From positions 1 to 64,000 of the forward strand of contig JAGAAI010000044.1 in the NCBI GenBank assembly GCA_017615325.1: DNA of 64,000 bases. Direction: 5' to 3'. This DNA is from Clostridiales bacterium (GTDB lineage Bacteria; Bacillota; Clostridia; Saccharofermentanales; Saccharofermentanaceae). The position numbers and the translations under genes are program-made. The notes below the pieces were generated by a model. That model was given only the letters and a program-made list of their open reading frames with translations. It was not told the origin of the DNA and did no database searches. Of the stretch, positions 1 to 7,469 are shown one piece after another. Within the stretch, counting starts at the first letter, position 1. Every line of letters starts with the position of its first letter.

Positions 1-1
1 C

Positions 2-1744
2 AAAGAGTTCTTTTTTGATGCAATGAAATATTCATACGAAGGAGATCCTGAATTTGCGCCTTACGCAAAAAAGCTCTACCGTTGCTGCAAGAAGATCAGG
101 GATCTTTGGGGCTGCGCCGTTGACATAGAGTGGGCCGTATCAGAAGGCAAAGTATATATTCTACAGGCAAGGCCTGTAACGACGATCTCCAGGGGCAACG
201 AAGACCTGTACAGACTTAACGGATCTTATGCAGGAGAATATCTTCTTACCAGGACAAATGTCGGCGAGATATTCGGCATGCCTGTCTCCCCTGTTACCTA
301 CAGCATCCAGGAGAAGATCTGTGACAGTGTTGCAATGCCTCATTTTATAGACAACATTTACGGGCAGGCATATCTTAATGTCAGCATAGTAGCATCCTGC
401 ATAGTGTCTCTCGGATTCTCAAAAGAAACTGCTTATAAAGCGATCAAGGATATCGTCGGCAAACTTCCCGAAGGCGTTACGGTACCTGTCTTCCCCATCA
501 AAGGCAGATCAACAGTAAGCAAGGTCATAAGCCTTTTAAGGCCGAAGAAAAAGGCCAAGGGTATGGGCCTGGAATATACTGACACAATATCGGCAAAGAT
601 AGATAGACTTACATCCAGAGAAGAACTCAGACCATTCTGGGATAATGAGATGCTCCCATACATCATGGCTTCACTGGCTCAGATCTTTAAGGGTGTTAAC
701 ATAGGAGGTCTATTTAGCGTAAGGAACAGAGTCGAGAAGATCTGTGATGAGGATCTTTCTAACCGCCTCTTAACGGGTTGTACCGGTATAATCGACAGCA
801 TGAAGCCTCTTCTTATGTTAGAAGACCTGGCTGAAGGCAAGATCACAAAAGAAGAATACATCAGGGAATGCGGTCACCGTCATGCCAATGAGATGGAACT
901 CATGATGCCCTTCCCTTACGAAGATCCAGACTTCCCTGATAAACTCATCGAAGAACATAAGTCTTCCGGTATAAACGTCCGCAAGATGAAGGAAAGATCT
1001 GAAGCCAATTTCGAAAAAGCCTTGAAGGAATTCGACGAACTATATCCATCAAAAGCCAAGAAGATCCGCAAAGATCTTGCTAAATACGCAGCAGCCAACG
1101 AAGACCGCGAACGTGTCAGGAACAAAGGCGTTAAGATATTCTGCGCCCTCCGTAAGTATCTCCTGCGTATAGGCGACGTCCTGAACATCGAAAACGACGG
1201 GATCTTCATGCTCTACATGGATGAGATACTGGAACTCCTATCAGGTGATGAGACCATCAGAGAGAAGATAGAACCCCGCCGCAAACTCTATAAGAGATAC
1301 CTGGAATACCCTCAGTTTCCTAACGTAATCCTGGGCAAGTTCGATCCTGACAGCTGGGTCGAAGATCCCGGCAGACGTAATGACTTTTATGCTTTCGGCA
1401 AAGACACTACTGAACTGTCTGATAACGCAGTCAAAGGTTTCCCTGGAGCAACAGGCACAGTAACCGGCAAAGTCAGGGTTATAAGCGACATCTCAGATGC
1501 TTCATTACTCGAAGAGGGCGAGATCCTGGTCACCTGTGCTACAAACATTGGCTGGACTGTCTACTTCCCCAAGGCGGCTGCGATCATTACTGATATTGGA
1601 GCGCCTTTATCTCATGCCGCTATCGTTGCAAGAGAATTCGGTATACCCGCAGTTGTAGGTTGCGGCAATGCCACGACGGTATTAAAGACCGGTGATATCG
1701 TTACCGTCAACGGCGGAGCTGGAACTGTTGAGATAAAGAACTGA
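2..1744 (+). CDS. PEP-utilising enzyme (PEP synthase / rifampicin phosphotransferase-like), 5' end cut off by window
   Basis: The reading frame is open to the left edge of the window, so the first visible Met (base 23) is probably internal. The first ~50 residues match the end of the ATP-grasp (PPDK_N) domain, with DIEWA and VYILQARPVTT. A mostly helical middle region follows. The C-terminus is the swivelling phosphohistidine domain, with the catalytic His in LSHAAIVAREFGIPAV and the closing VTVNGGAGTVEI. Order and size (about 300 missing residues plus 575) fit the rifampicin phosphotransferase / PEP synthase-like family, which moves phosphate from ATP to His and on to a substrate. The middle domain determines the substrate, and I cannot tell pyruvate from another acceptor. 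The TGA stop directly abuts the stop of the opposing gene. Confidence 0.85.
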   Translation, partial: KEFFFDAMKYSYEGDPEFAPYAKKLYRCCKKIRDLWGCAVDIEWAVSEGKVYILQARPVTTISRGNEDLYRLNGSYAGEYLLTRTNVGEIFGMPVSPVTYSIQEKICDSVAMPHFIDNIYGQAYLNVSIVASCIVSLGFSKETAYKAIKDIVGKLPEGVTVPVFPIKGRSTVSKVISLLRPKKKAKGMGLEYTDTISAKIDRLTSREELRPFWDNEMLPYIMASLAQIFKGVNIGGLFSVRNRVEKICDEDLSNRLLTGCTGIIDSMKPLLMLEDLAEGKITKEEYIRECGHRHANEMELMMPFPYEDPDFPDKLIEEHKSSGINVRKMKERSEANFEKALKEFDELYPSKAKKIRKDLAKYAAANEDRERVRNKGVKIFCALRKYLLRIGDVLNIENDGIFMLYMDEILELLSGDETIREKIEPRRKLYKRYLEYPQFPNVILGKFDPDSWVEDPGRRNDFYAFGKDTTELSDNAVKGFPGATGTVTGKVRVISDISDASLLEEGEILVTCATNIGWTVYFPKAAAIITDIGAPLSHAAIVAREFGIPAVVGCGNATTVLKTGDIVTVNGGAGTVEIKN

Positions 1745-2332
1745 TCACTTATTGCTGTCAACGCCTGATCTTACCCTGCTAACATCCATTACGGCAATCC
1801 TGTCAGGATCAGCAAAAGCCCTGATCTTCTTGATATTCTTAACAAGGATAATTCCATCACCCGGGTCTATATCGCCATATACTTCCTTGTCGACTGGAAA
1901 GCTCATCAGGGTCTGATCAGAATCAGGCAGATAAATATCGAAAAGATACTGGTAAGTTACATTTCCGGTATACCTTGAATTAATAACCCTGTCCGAATGG
2001 ATAACAATACCCTTCCTGATCCTCCACAAAGGTCCCAAAACATCCAATACATAGTAAGTAGCTATTGCTAAAGGGATAAAAAGCAGGATAACTGAAAACA
2101 CATCAGCAAACAGATTATCGACCCTTTCCCTCAAAGCCCTGAGAAAGTACCACAAAAAACCCAAAAAGCAGATGATCATAAAGATCATAAGGCCTATGTT
2201 TTTCTTGATATGAGTTTTACGGACACTTTTTAACATGCCTTTATCTTCGGGCTCCGGCTTGTAGAAAGCCACCTCAGGTACAGGCACAGACTTTGCCATA
2301 AAATCAGAATAATGCATATTCTCAGAATTCAT
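1745..2332 (-). CDS. Membrane protein of unknown function, two TM segments
   Basis: This is a 195-residue protein. It has a basic N-terminal cytoplasmic part (~45 residues), a first membrane segment (around NIGLMIFMIICFLGFLWYFL), a short charged loop, and a second membrane segment (around FSVILLFIPLAIATYYVL). A ~90-residue soluble tail follows, with a beta-rich look (YQYLFDIYLP, GDGIILVKNIKKIRAF). The start is set by a GGGGGAT ribosome site 5 bases upstream. No catalytic motif is recognised. It follows the DUF6472 gene and tRNA-Leu on the same strand. Its stop TGA abuts the PEP-enzyme stop with no gap. I do not recognise the family. Confidence 0.7.
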   Translation of the reverse strand: MNSENMHYSDFMAKSVPVPEVAFYKPEPEDKGMLKSVRKTHIKKNIGLMIFMIICFLGFLWYFLRALRERVDNLFADVFSVILLFIPLAIATYYVLDVLGPLWRIRKGIVIHSDRVINSRYTGNVTYQYLFDIYLPDSDQTLMSFPVDKEVYGDIDPGDGIILVKNIKKIRAFADPDRIAVMDVSRVRSGVDSNK

Positions 2333-2390
2333 AATTATCCCCCCTCGCTAATAACAATTATATCATTAGCATAATCTACAGGGAATAATA

Positions 2391-2564
2391 TCAGATCTGA
2401 TGTCTTACTGTCTTATATTCATCCCCGTCTTTATAGTAGGGGCACTCTTTATACTGCCTTTGCGAGGCTCTTATGATCTCATCTTCATCCAGGTTAAGGT
2501 CACAGACTGCCTCACCTGTTACTTCATCAATATAAGCAAATACACATGTATCACAGCTGTTCAT
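2391..2564 (-). CDS. Small cysteine protein, DUF6472-like (57 aa)
   Basis: A 57-residue reading frame starts MNSCDTCVFAYIDEVTGEAV and ends DEYKTVRHQI. It has C4-x2-C7, a third Cys at 21 (AVCDLNLDEDE) and a fourth at 41 (KECPYY), a four-cysteine pattern suited to zinc or an iron-sulfur cluster. The CxxC start, the acidic LDEDE stretch and the CPYY...GDEY ending match small clostridial proteins that I remember as DUF6472, whose function is unknown. An AAAGGA ribosome site lies 10 bases upstream. The gene sits between tRNA-Leu and the membrane protein on the same strand. Coding is supported by the motif match; the family name is from memory. Confidence 0.75.
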   Translation of the reverse strand: MNSCDTCVFAYIDEVTGEAVCDLNLDEDEIIRASQRQYKECPYYKDGDEYKTVRHQI

Positions 2565-2588
2565 TCATCAAGTATCCTTTTAACACGA

Positions 2589-2668
2589 ACGAACCCCTTT
2601 GTTCTGCTGGTTCCGCAGGTGATTTTACTCACCGAGGACCTGTTCGATGCCAAGAACAAGGGGTTCGT
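2589..2668 (-). repeat. Long nested inverted repeat between tRNA-Leu and the DUF6472 gene
   Basis: The arm at 2589-2605 (ACGAACCCCTTTGTTCT) pairs with 2653-2668 (AGAACAAGGGGTTCGT), giving about 16 pairs with one bulged base. Inside lies a second perfect hairpin, GGTGA-TTTTAC-TCACC, at 2618-2633. There is no T-run after the outer stem on either strand, so it is not a normal rho-independent terminator. It could be a processing signal 3' of tRNA-Leu or a REP-like element. Confidence 0.6.
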
Positions 2669-2674
2669 GAAACT

Positions 2675-2761
2675 TGGTGCGGATGACAGGACTTGAACCT
2701 GCACGACCTTGCGATCACTAGCACCTGAAGCTAGCGCGTCTGCCAATTCCACCACATCCGC
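2675..2761 (-). tRNA. tRNA-Leu, anticodon CAG
   Basis: The minus strand folds as an 87-nt type II tRNA. The acceptor stem GCGGATG pairs with CATCCGC, then comes discriminator A and an encoded CCA (2675-2677). The anticodon stem CTAGC/GCTAG closes the loop TTCAGGT, giving anticodon CAG at 2725-2727 (codon CUG). A long variable arm (TGATCGCAAGGTCGT) and the T arm GCAGG-TTCAAGT-CCTGT follow. The long variable arm agrees with leucine identity. Confidence 0.97.
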
Positions 2762-2776
2762 AAATTTGACTTTGAT

Positions 2777-2805
2777 ATGTTATCTCAAAAAGGCAAAAAT
2801 ATCAA
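2777..2805 (-). promoter_or_regulatory. Promoter of tRNA-Leu
   Basis: On the minus strand TTGATA (2805-2800), a 17-base spacer and TAACAT (2782-2777) form a sigma-A type promoter about 15 bases upstream of the mature tRNA 5' end. It lies back to back with the helicase promoter. Confidence 0.65.
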
Positions 2806-2816
2806 CCCACTAATAG

Positions 2817-2822
2817 TATAAT
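2817..2822 (+). promoter_or_regulatory. -10 box (TATAAT) only 6 bases before the helicase ATG
   Basis: A perfect TATAAT ends at 2822 and the ATG is at 2829, so transcription should begin at or next to the start codon. There is no Shine-Dalgarno sequence. No good -35 is visible at the right distance. Confidence 0.5.
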
Positions 2823-2828
2823 CAGTCT

Positions 2829-5228
2829 ATGAAAGAGATAAGAGTGTCAATAACCCAATTATCAGACTATGTCTCCCGCTCCGGCGACCTCGCCGGCGGC
2901 GGATATCAGAGCGTGTCCGGTATAGAAGGCACCAGACTTCACAGGAAGGTCTTTGATGACTTATCAGGCCAGTACGGCAATGACTTTGAGTGCGAAGTCA
3001 AGTTCAGGCACAGCTATGAAGACATCATGGACGATGAATTCATGTTGACAGTATCAGGACGCTGTGACTGCCTGATCGAAAGCAGTGACGATATCCCTCA
3101 CATAATCGAGATAAAGTCCTTCAATTCAACCAAAGACAGTTATGACAGGCTTGAAAGGACTGAACATCTTACCCAGCTTAAGCTCTATGGTGCGATCTAT
3201 CTCTTTGACCATGAGGAATGTCCTCTCGTAAGGCTAACCTTGCGTTATGTATCCATTACTACTCTTATATCCTATGAGAAGAGTTTTGAGATGGATTTCG
3301 AGGAAGCGAGCGCTTTCTGGGAAGATATCTGCTCGCAATACCTGGTCTTTGCCAAGGACCTCTTTTTCTACAAACAGTCGATGTTAAGAACCTGCAAAGA
3401 GCTCAAGTTCCCTTACGAAGGAATAAGACCCGGTCAGAAAGAGTTCATGGAGAACGTTCTCCGTTCGATAAGAGCCAAGGAGGCGCTCTTTGTGGAAGCA
3501 CCTACGGGAACGGGAAAGACCATATCCACCCTCTACCCTGCCGTCAAAGGCCTTGTTACGGGGATCTATTCCAAGATCTATTATCTTACGGCCAAGATCC
3601 AGACCAGGCAGGTAGCCGTAAAGGCCGTAAACGATATGAGGAGCAAAGGTCTTATTATAAGGTCTCTTCTGGCTCAATCCAAAGAAAACATGTGCCCTTT
3701 CTTAGGGGATTGTGATGACAAGTTCTGCCCTCTTGCCAAAGACTTCTATGCAAGGCTCAAGCCCGCCTTAAACGAGATATTGACCCACGATGACATAGAA
3801 CCTGAGCTTGTAAAAGATATTGCGGCCAGACATAAGCTCTGTCCGCACGAACTGATGCTCAACGCCAGGGAATACTGCAATATCGTGATCGGGGATTATA
3901 ATCATGTATTCGATCCCAGATCCAAGATCATCTGCGAAGATCCCGATGATATAACGGAAGTCGTATTAGTAGACGAGTCTCACAACATGATCTCAAGATC
4001 AAGAGACATGTATTCGGCTGAATTCTCGAGCGACCTTCTCCGCAGGATGCAAAATGACTTTAAGGGCACGGACTCAGCTACCGAGCAGATGTTGAACAAC
4101 CTCTCCAACTATTTTAATATTGCGAGGCACTGCTTTGAATCAGGAAGTTCCGGGCTGGTCCAGTTAGAGAAGATCGAAGATAAGGAGATATTGTCATCAG
4201 ACGACTGGGAAGGCACCAGACTGCCTCCAAGAAACCTTTATGCCGCACTCTGGAGAACGATCCGAAGACTTATGCCGATATTGGATAAGATGCCTTCAGG
4301 GCAGGCCCGGAGGACCGCAATGGAATTCTTCTTTGAAGCAAGGTTCTTCCTGACTATCTTAGAGCAGTATTATAACGATGCCTATATAACGACATTAAGC
4401 CGTGAACCCGGTATTTTCGAAGATAAGAATATCGTCATCAAGCTGGATTGCCTGGATGCTGCCAATATGATCAATGACCTTGTGAAAGACAAGCTTTCCG
4501 TGGTCTTTTTCTCTGCGACCCTCTCCCCTTACGAATATTACCGCAATCTTCTTATCGGGAAGGATGCAGACTATGTAAGGCATATAGATCTTCCCTCGCC
4601 ATTCCCTCAGGAGAATCTCGATCTGATGATAGACACGTCCATCAGCACAACATTTAAGGACAGGAATTATACTTTGGATGACCTGGCCTTAAGGATCACT
4701 GACGAATTATCCGGAAGATTCGGGAACTATATGATCTTCTTCCCGTCTTTTGACTATATGAATAAGGCTTGTAGTAAGATCCAAAAGATCTTTGATGCCA
4801 AGACCTGTGAAGACAAAATACCGCGAACGCTCATAAAACAGATCCCTGAGATGACCGAAGCCGAGAAAACATCATTCCTTGCAAACTTCGATAAACCCTC
4901 TAACGATCTTATGGTCGCTGCCTGCGTTCTCGGCGGACACTTCGCTGAAGGGATCGATCTGGTCGGAGAAAGGCTCAAGGGCGTTATCATTGTCGGAGTC
5001 GGGATCCCCACTGTCACAGGTGAACGTCAGGTCTTATGTAATTACTACAATGAAAGGTTCGGGGACGGCTATGCTTTCGCTTACAGATTCCCCGGCTGGG
5101 AGAAAGTATTACAGGCAACAGGCCGCGTGATCAGGACCGAAGAAGATACCGGCTTTGCTTTGCTCATCGATTCAAGGTTATCAAGACCTGAATATGTCAT
5201 GCTCTACCCTGAACACTGGAAGGTATGA
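2829..5228 (+). CDS. DinG/XPD-type ATP-dependent helicase with N-terminal PD-(D/E)XK nuclease domain
   Basis: The protein has 799 residues. The N-terminal ~180 residues look like a Cas4/AddB-type nuclease: HRKVFDD near 38, SGRCDCLIE near 78, EIKSF near 93, and a QLKLYGAIY motif. Walker A is PTGTGKT near 226, the Walker B-like DESH box is near 382, and the C-terminal helicase motif VI is QATGRVIRTEEDTG. Between the Walker motifs lie four cysteines (MCPFLGDCDDKFCPL and later KLCPHE), consistent with the 4Fe-4S cluster of XPD-like helicases. The expected role is 5'-3' unwinding of damaged or R-loop DNA coupled to cleavage. The gene stands alone, divergent from tRNA-Leu. The start has no ribosome site and sits just after a TATAAT. 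It ends stop-to-stop against recO. Confidence 0.85.
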   Translation: MKEIRVSITQLSDYVSRSGDLAGGGYQSVSGIEGTRLHRKVFDDLSGQYGNDFECEVKFRHSYEDIMDDEFMLTVSGRCDCLIESSDDIPHIIEIKSFNSTKDSYDRLERTEHLTQLKLYGAIYLFDHEECPLVRLTLRYVSITTLISYEKSFEMDFEEASAFWEDICSQYLVFAKDLFFYKQSMLRTCKELKFPYEGIRPGQKEFMENVLRSIRAKEALFVEAPTGTGKTISTLYPAVKGLVTGIYSKIYYLTAKIQTRQVAVKAVNDMRSKGLIIRSLLAQSKENMCPFLGDCDDKFCPLAKDFYARLKPALNEILTHDDIEPELVKDIAARHKLCPHELMLNAREYCNIVIGDYNHVFDPRSKIICEDPDDITEVVLVDESHNMISRSRDMYSAEFSSDLLRRMQNDFKGTDSATEQMLNNLSNYFNIARHCFESGSSGLVQLEKIEDKEILSSDDWEGTRLPPRNLYAALWRTIRRLMPILDKMPSGQARRTAMEFFFEARFFLTILEQYYNDAYITTLSREPGIFEDKNIVIKLDCLDAANMINDLVKDKLSVVFFSATLSPYEYYRNLLIGKDADYVRHIDLPSPFPQENLDLMIDTSISTTFKDRNYTLDDLALRITDELSGRFGNYMIFFPSFDYMNKACSKIQKIFDAKTCEDKIPRTLIKQIPEMTEAEKTSFLANFDKPSNDLMVAACVLGGHFAEGIDLVGERLKGVIIVGVGIPTVTGERQVLCNYYNERFGDGYAFAYRFPGWEKVLQATGRVIRTEEDTGFALLIDSRLSRPEYVMLYPEHWKV

Positions 5229-5939
5229 TCAGGTCTTATCCAGGATATCCAGCGAGTTATATTCCTTATCGAACTGGAAACTCATATAGCCGGTCGTAAA
5301 AGTCTTAAGATCGGCAAGGACTTTATCTGACGCCTTCGCAGTAAAAAGATTCTTTATGTCGCAGGTCGCAAAATGATTCAATGCTTCCAGGTCCGATCCG
5401 GTAAGTTCCCCTGCGCCTTCCGTAAGGGTACCGTCTTCCAGGCTGATCGAGTATGTCCTGCCGGGATCTATGTCCAAATTGTCATATATGATGGTATGAC
5501 CGGCATATGAAAGAAGTCGCCAGTTAAAAGCCGAATATATAAGCAGATAATCATCAGGGCGTTTTGCTAGTGCATAGTAGGCATAAACAGCCAGTTCATA
5601 GTACTTGTGGACATTATCGAATGTATCGAACGAGAGATCCGTAAGGCAGTTAGCTATATGAGCTGCAGTTAAGATCGAAGTCAGATGGTTTAAGATATCA
5701 CTGTTGTTTTCGATGATATTGGCTTCTTTAAGATAGTAGAAACCATGTGATATAGTCAACTCAAACTCACAAAGGATATAAGGGATAGTATAAGCTGCAT
5801 TACGGCTTCCCTGCTTGGCAGATCCTTTGACGCAGACGCGGATAAGGCCTTTGTCGGAGGTCAGGACTGATATGAGCTTATCTTTCTCCTTGAAGTCAGA
5901 CGATGACAGGATGATCCCTTTGCAGTTGACAGTACTCAT
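5229..5939 (-). CDS. recO: DNA repair protein RecO
   Basis: The 236-residue protein begins with the RecO OB-fold pattern (CKGIILSSSDFKEKDKLISV, then SDKGLIRVCVKGSAKQGSR). It continues with the helical C-terminal part (NYHL-like region, YYALAKRPDDYLLIYSAFNWRLLSYAG). RecO loads RecA on SSB-coated DNA with RecR and anneals complementary strands. The zinc-binding cysteine cluster seen in many RecO proteins is not evident. It is the last gene of the phoH-pgpH-ybeY/era-recO run, 12 bases after the fusion gene, which is the usual clostridial neighbourhood of era. Its TGA abuts the helicase TGA in a TGATCA palindrome. Confidence 0.9.
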   Translation of the reverse strand: MSTVNCKGIILSSSDFKEKDKLISVLTSDKGLIRVCVKGSAKQGSRNAAYTIPYILCEFELTISHGFYYLKEANIIENNSDILNHLTSILTAAHIANCLTDLSFDTFDNVHKYYELAVYAYYALAKRPDDYLLIYSAFNWRLLSYAGHTIIYDNLDIDPGRTYSISLEDGTLTEGAGELTGSDLEALNHFATCDIKNLFTAKASDKVLADLKTFTTGYMSFQFDKEYNSLDILDKT

Positions 5940-5951
5940 CTTGCTATAGGA

Positions 5952-7469
5952 TCAGTCTTCTTTATCTTTGGCAAGACCGAATTCCCTCAAGTAAGACTCG
6001 TTGTTCTTCCATTCGGAGCGGACTTTGACAAAGAGTTCAAGATAGACTTTGCAGCCTAACATCCTCTCTATGTTGATCCTTGCGGAAGTACCGATCTTCT
6101 TGATCATACGGCCGTTCCTGCCTATGATAATGGACTTATGGGAATCCTTGTCGCAGATAATGGATGCTTCTATAACGACAAGATCTCTTTCATCAGCATC
6201 GACATCTGCTTCTCCTCCCTCGTACCTTTCATCGAACTTGGTGATCTCAACAGCTACGCCGTGAGGGATCTCCTGGTTAGTAAAGTGCAGGAGCTGTTCC
6301 CTTATAAGCTCAGATGCTATCTCGCGTTCGGTCTGGTCGGTCATGTAAAGAGAATCATAGAGCCTGGGGCCTTCGGGGAGATTATCGGATATTATCTTTA
6401 GAAGTTCTTCGACATTGTCTCCGGTCTTAGCGGATATTGGGATAATGTCGGTAAAATCATAGAGTTTGGAATATTCGGCGATAACAGGAAGTATGCCGTT
6501 GCCGGCAACTTCATCAGACTTGTTGATAGCAAGGATGACCTTCTTGTTGTTCTCTTTGCAGCGTGAGATTATCTCTTTCTCAATATTGCCGGGAACAGCA
6601 AATCTGCCGTCAGCCATAAGGACGACGACATCAGCTGATGACGCGCTCTTAAACGACTTATCTACCATGATCTCGCCCATAAGGGACTCAGGCTTATGGA
6701 CTCCCGGGGTATCAACGAATATGATCTGGCTGTCTTCCGTATTGTAGATCGACAGTATCCTCGTCCTTGTCGTCTGCGGCTTATGGGATACGATGGCGAC
6801 CTTCATGCCGGTTATATAATTGATAAGAGTGGACTTGCCTGAATTAGGCCTTCCCAGGAGAGCTGCGTAACCGCAATGCCTGCAGGGTGTTCCGGCCGGG
6901 AACTCGGGCATATCGTCAGCTAACACATCAGGAATGTTATTCACATATTCAATCTCTTCTTCTGTTGCAAGACCTATATCGACCATGATCTTCTTCTGGA
7001 GATCAGTCATCTTCTTCTCGTCTTTTTCGTTCATGTGATCGTAGCCTGTAAGATGCAGGAATGAATGTGCTGCAAGGAAGAGTATCTCCCTTATTAATGA
7101 ATGTCCGTACTCATCAGCCTGCTTTACGGCAACGGGAACAGATATCAGGACATCTCCCAAAGGCAGTACTTTGCTACCGTCTTCTGAATATTCATAATCC
7201 GGATCTCCCGATAAGAGCTTACCATCCTTCACATCCTGGAAAGGGAAAGATAAGACATCCGTTACCTTGTCTATCTCTCTTTGCTCGCGATTGACTTCCC
7301 TTATGGTATCTTCATCACAGAATGTTATGGTCATGTATGCGCAAGACAAGTCAAAAGAAGCATATTTACCGCTTTCTGCTGCCTTGCTGAGTTCTTCTAA
7401 CTTAGCTATGACTTCCGTTCTTACTGATTCGTCAAGATATTCTTCTATAGATGAGGTTCTAATTATCAT
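5952..7469 (-). CDS. ybeY-era: Fusion of rRNA maturation endonuclease YbeY and GTPase Era
   Basis: One uninterrupted 505-residue frame carries two complete proteins. Residues 1-167 are YbeY, with TDVLSFPF near 70, LGDVLIS near 104, and the metal site HSFLHLTGYDH at 135-145. A linker of ~30 residues contains CRHC (196-199). Era follows: G1 GRPNSGKS 206-213, the TTRTR switch, DTPG 253-256, NKSD, SAKTGD, and a C-terminal KH domain with IIIGRNGRMIKKIG. YbeY trims or checks 16S rRNA 3' ends, and Era binds the same end of 16S during 30S assembly, so the fusion joins known functional partners. There is no stop or frameshift between the halves. It starts inside the end of pgpH (ATGA overlap). The dgkA and cdd genes often found between ybeY and era are absent. 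Confidence 0.93.
   Translation of the reverse strand: MIIRTSSIEEYLDESVRTEVIAKLEELSKAAESGKYASFDLSCAYMTITFCDEDTIREVNREQREIDKVTDVLSFPFQDVKDGKLLSGDPDYEYSEDGSKVLPLGDVLISVPVAVKQADEYGHSLIREILFLAAHSFLHLTGYDHMNEKDEKKMTDLQKKIMVDIGLATEEEIEYVNNIPDVLADDMPEFPAGTPCRHCGYAALLGRPNSGKSTLINYITGMKVAIVSHKPQTTRTRILSIYNTEDSQIIFVDTPGVHKPESLMGEIMVDKSFKSASSADVVVLMADGRFAVPGNIEKEIISRCKENNKKVILAINKSDEVAGNGILPVIAEYSKLYDFTDIIPISAKTGDNVEELLKIISDNLPEGPRLYDSLYMTDQTEREIASELIREQLLHFTNQEIPHGVAVEITKFDERYEGGEADVDADERDLVVIEASIICDKDSHKSIIIGRNGRMIKKIGTSARINIERMLGCKVYLELFVKVRSEWKNNESYLREFGLAKDKED

Noticed and set aside
2400-2696. 98-residue plus-strand frame over the tRNA and the small gene
   Set aside because: It is antisense to the DUF6472 gene and tRNA-Leu, has no ribosome site, and no sensible composition.
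2561-2755. 64-residue minus-strand frame beginning MVELADALASGAS
   Set aside because: This is tRNA-Leu translated, a well-known spurious protein.
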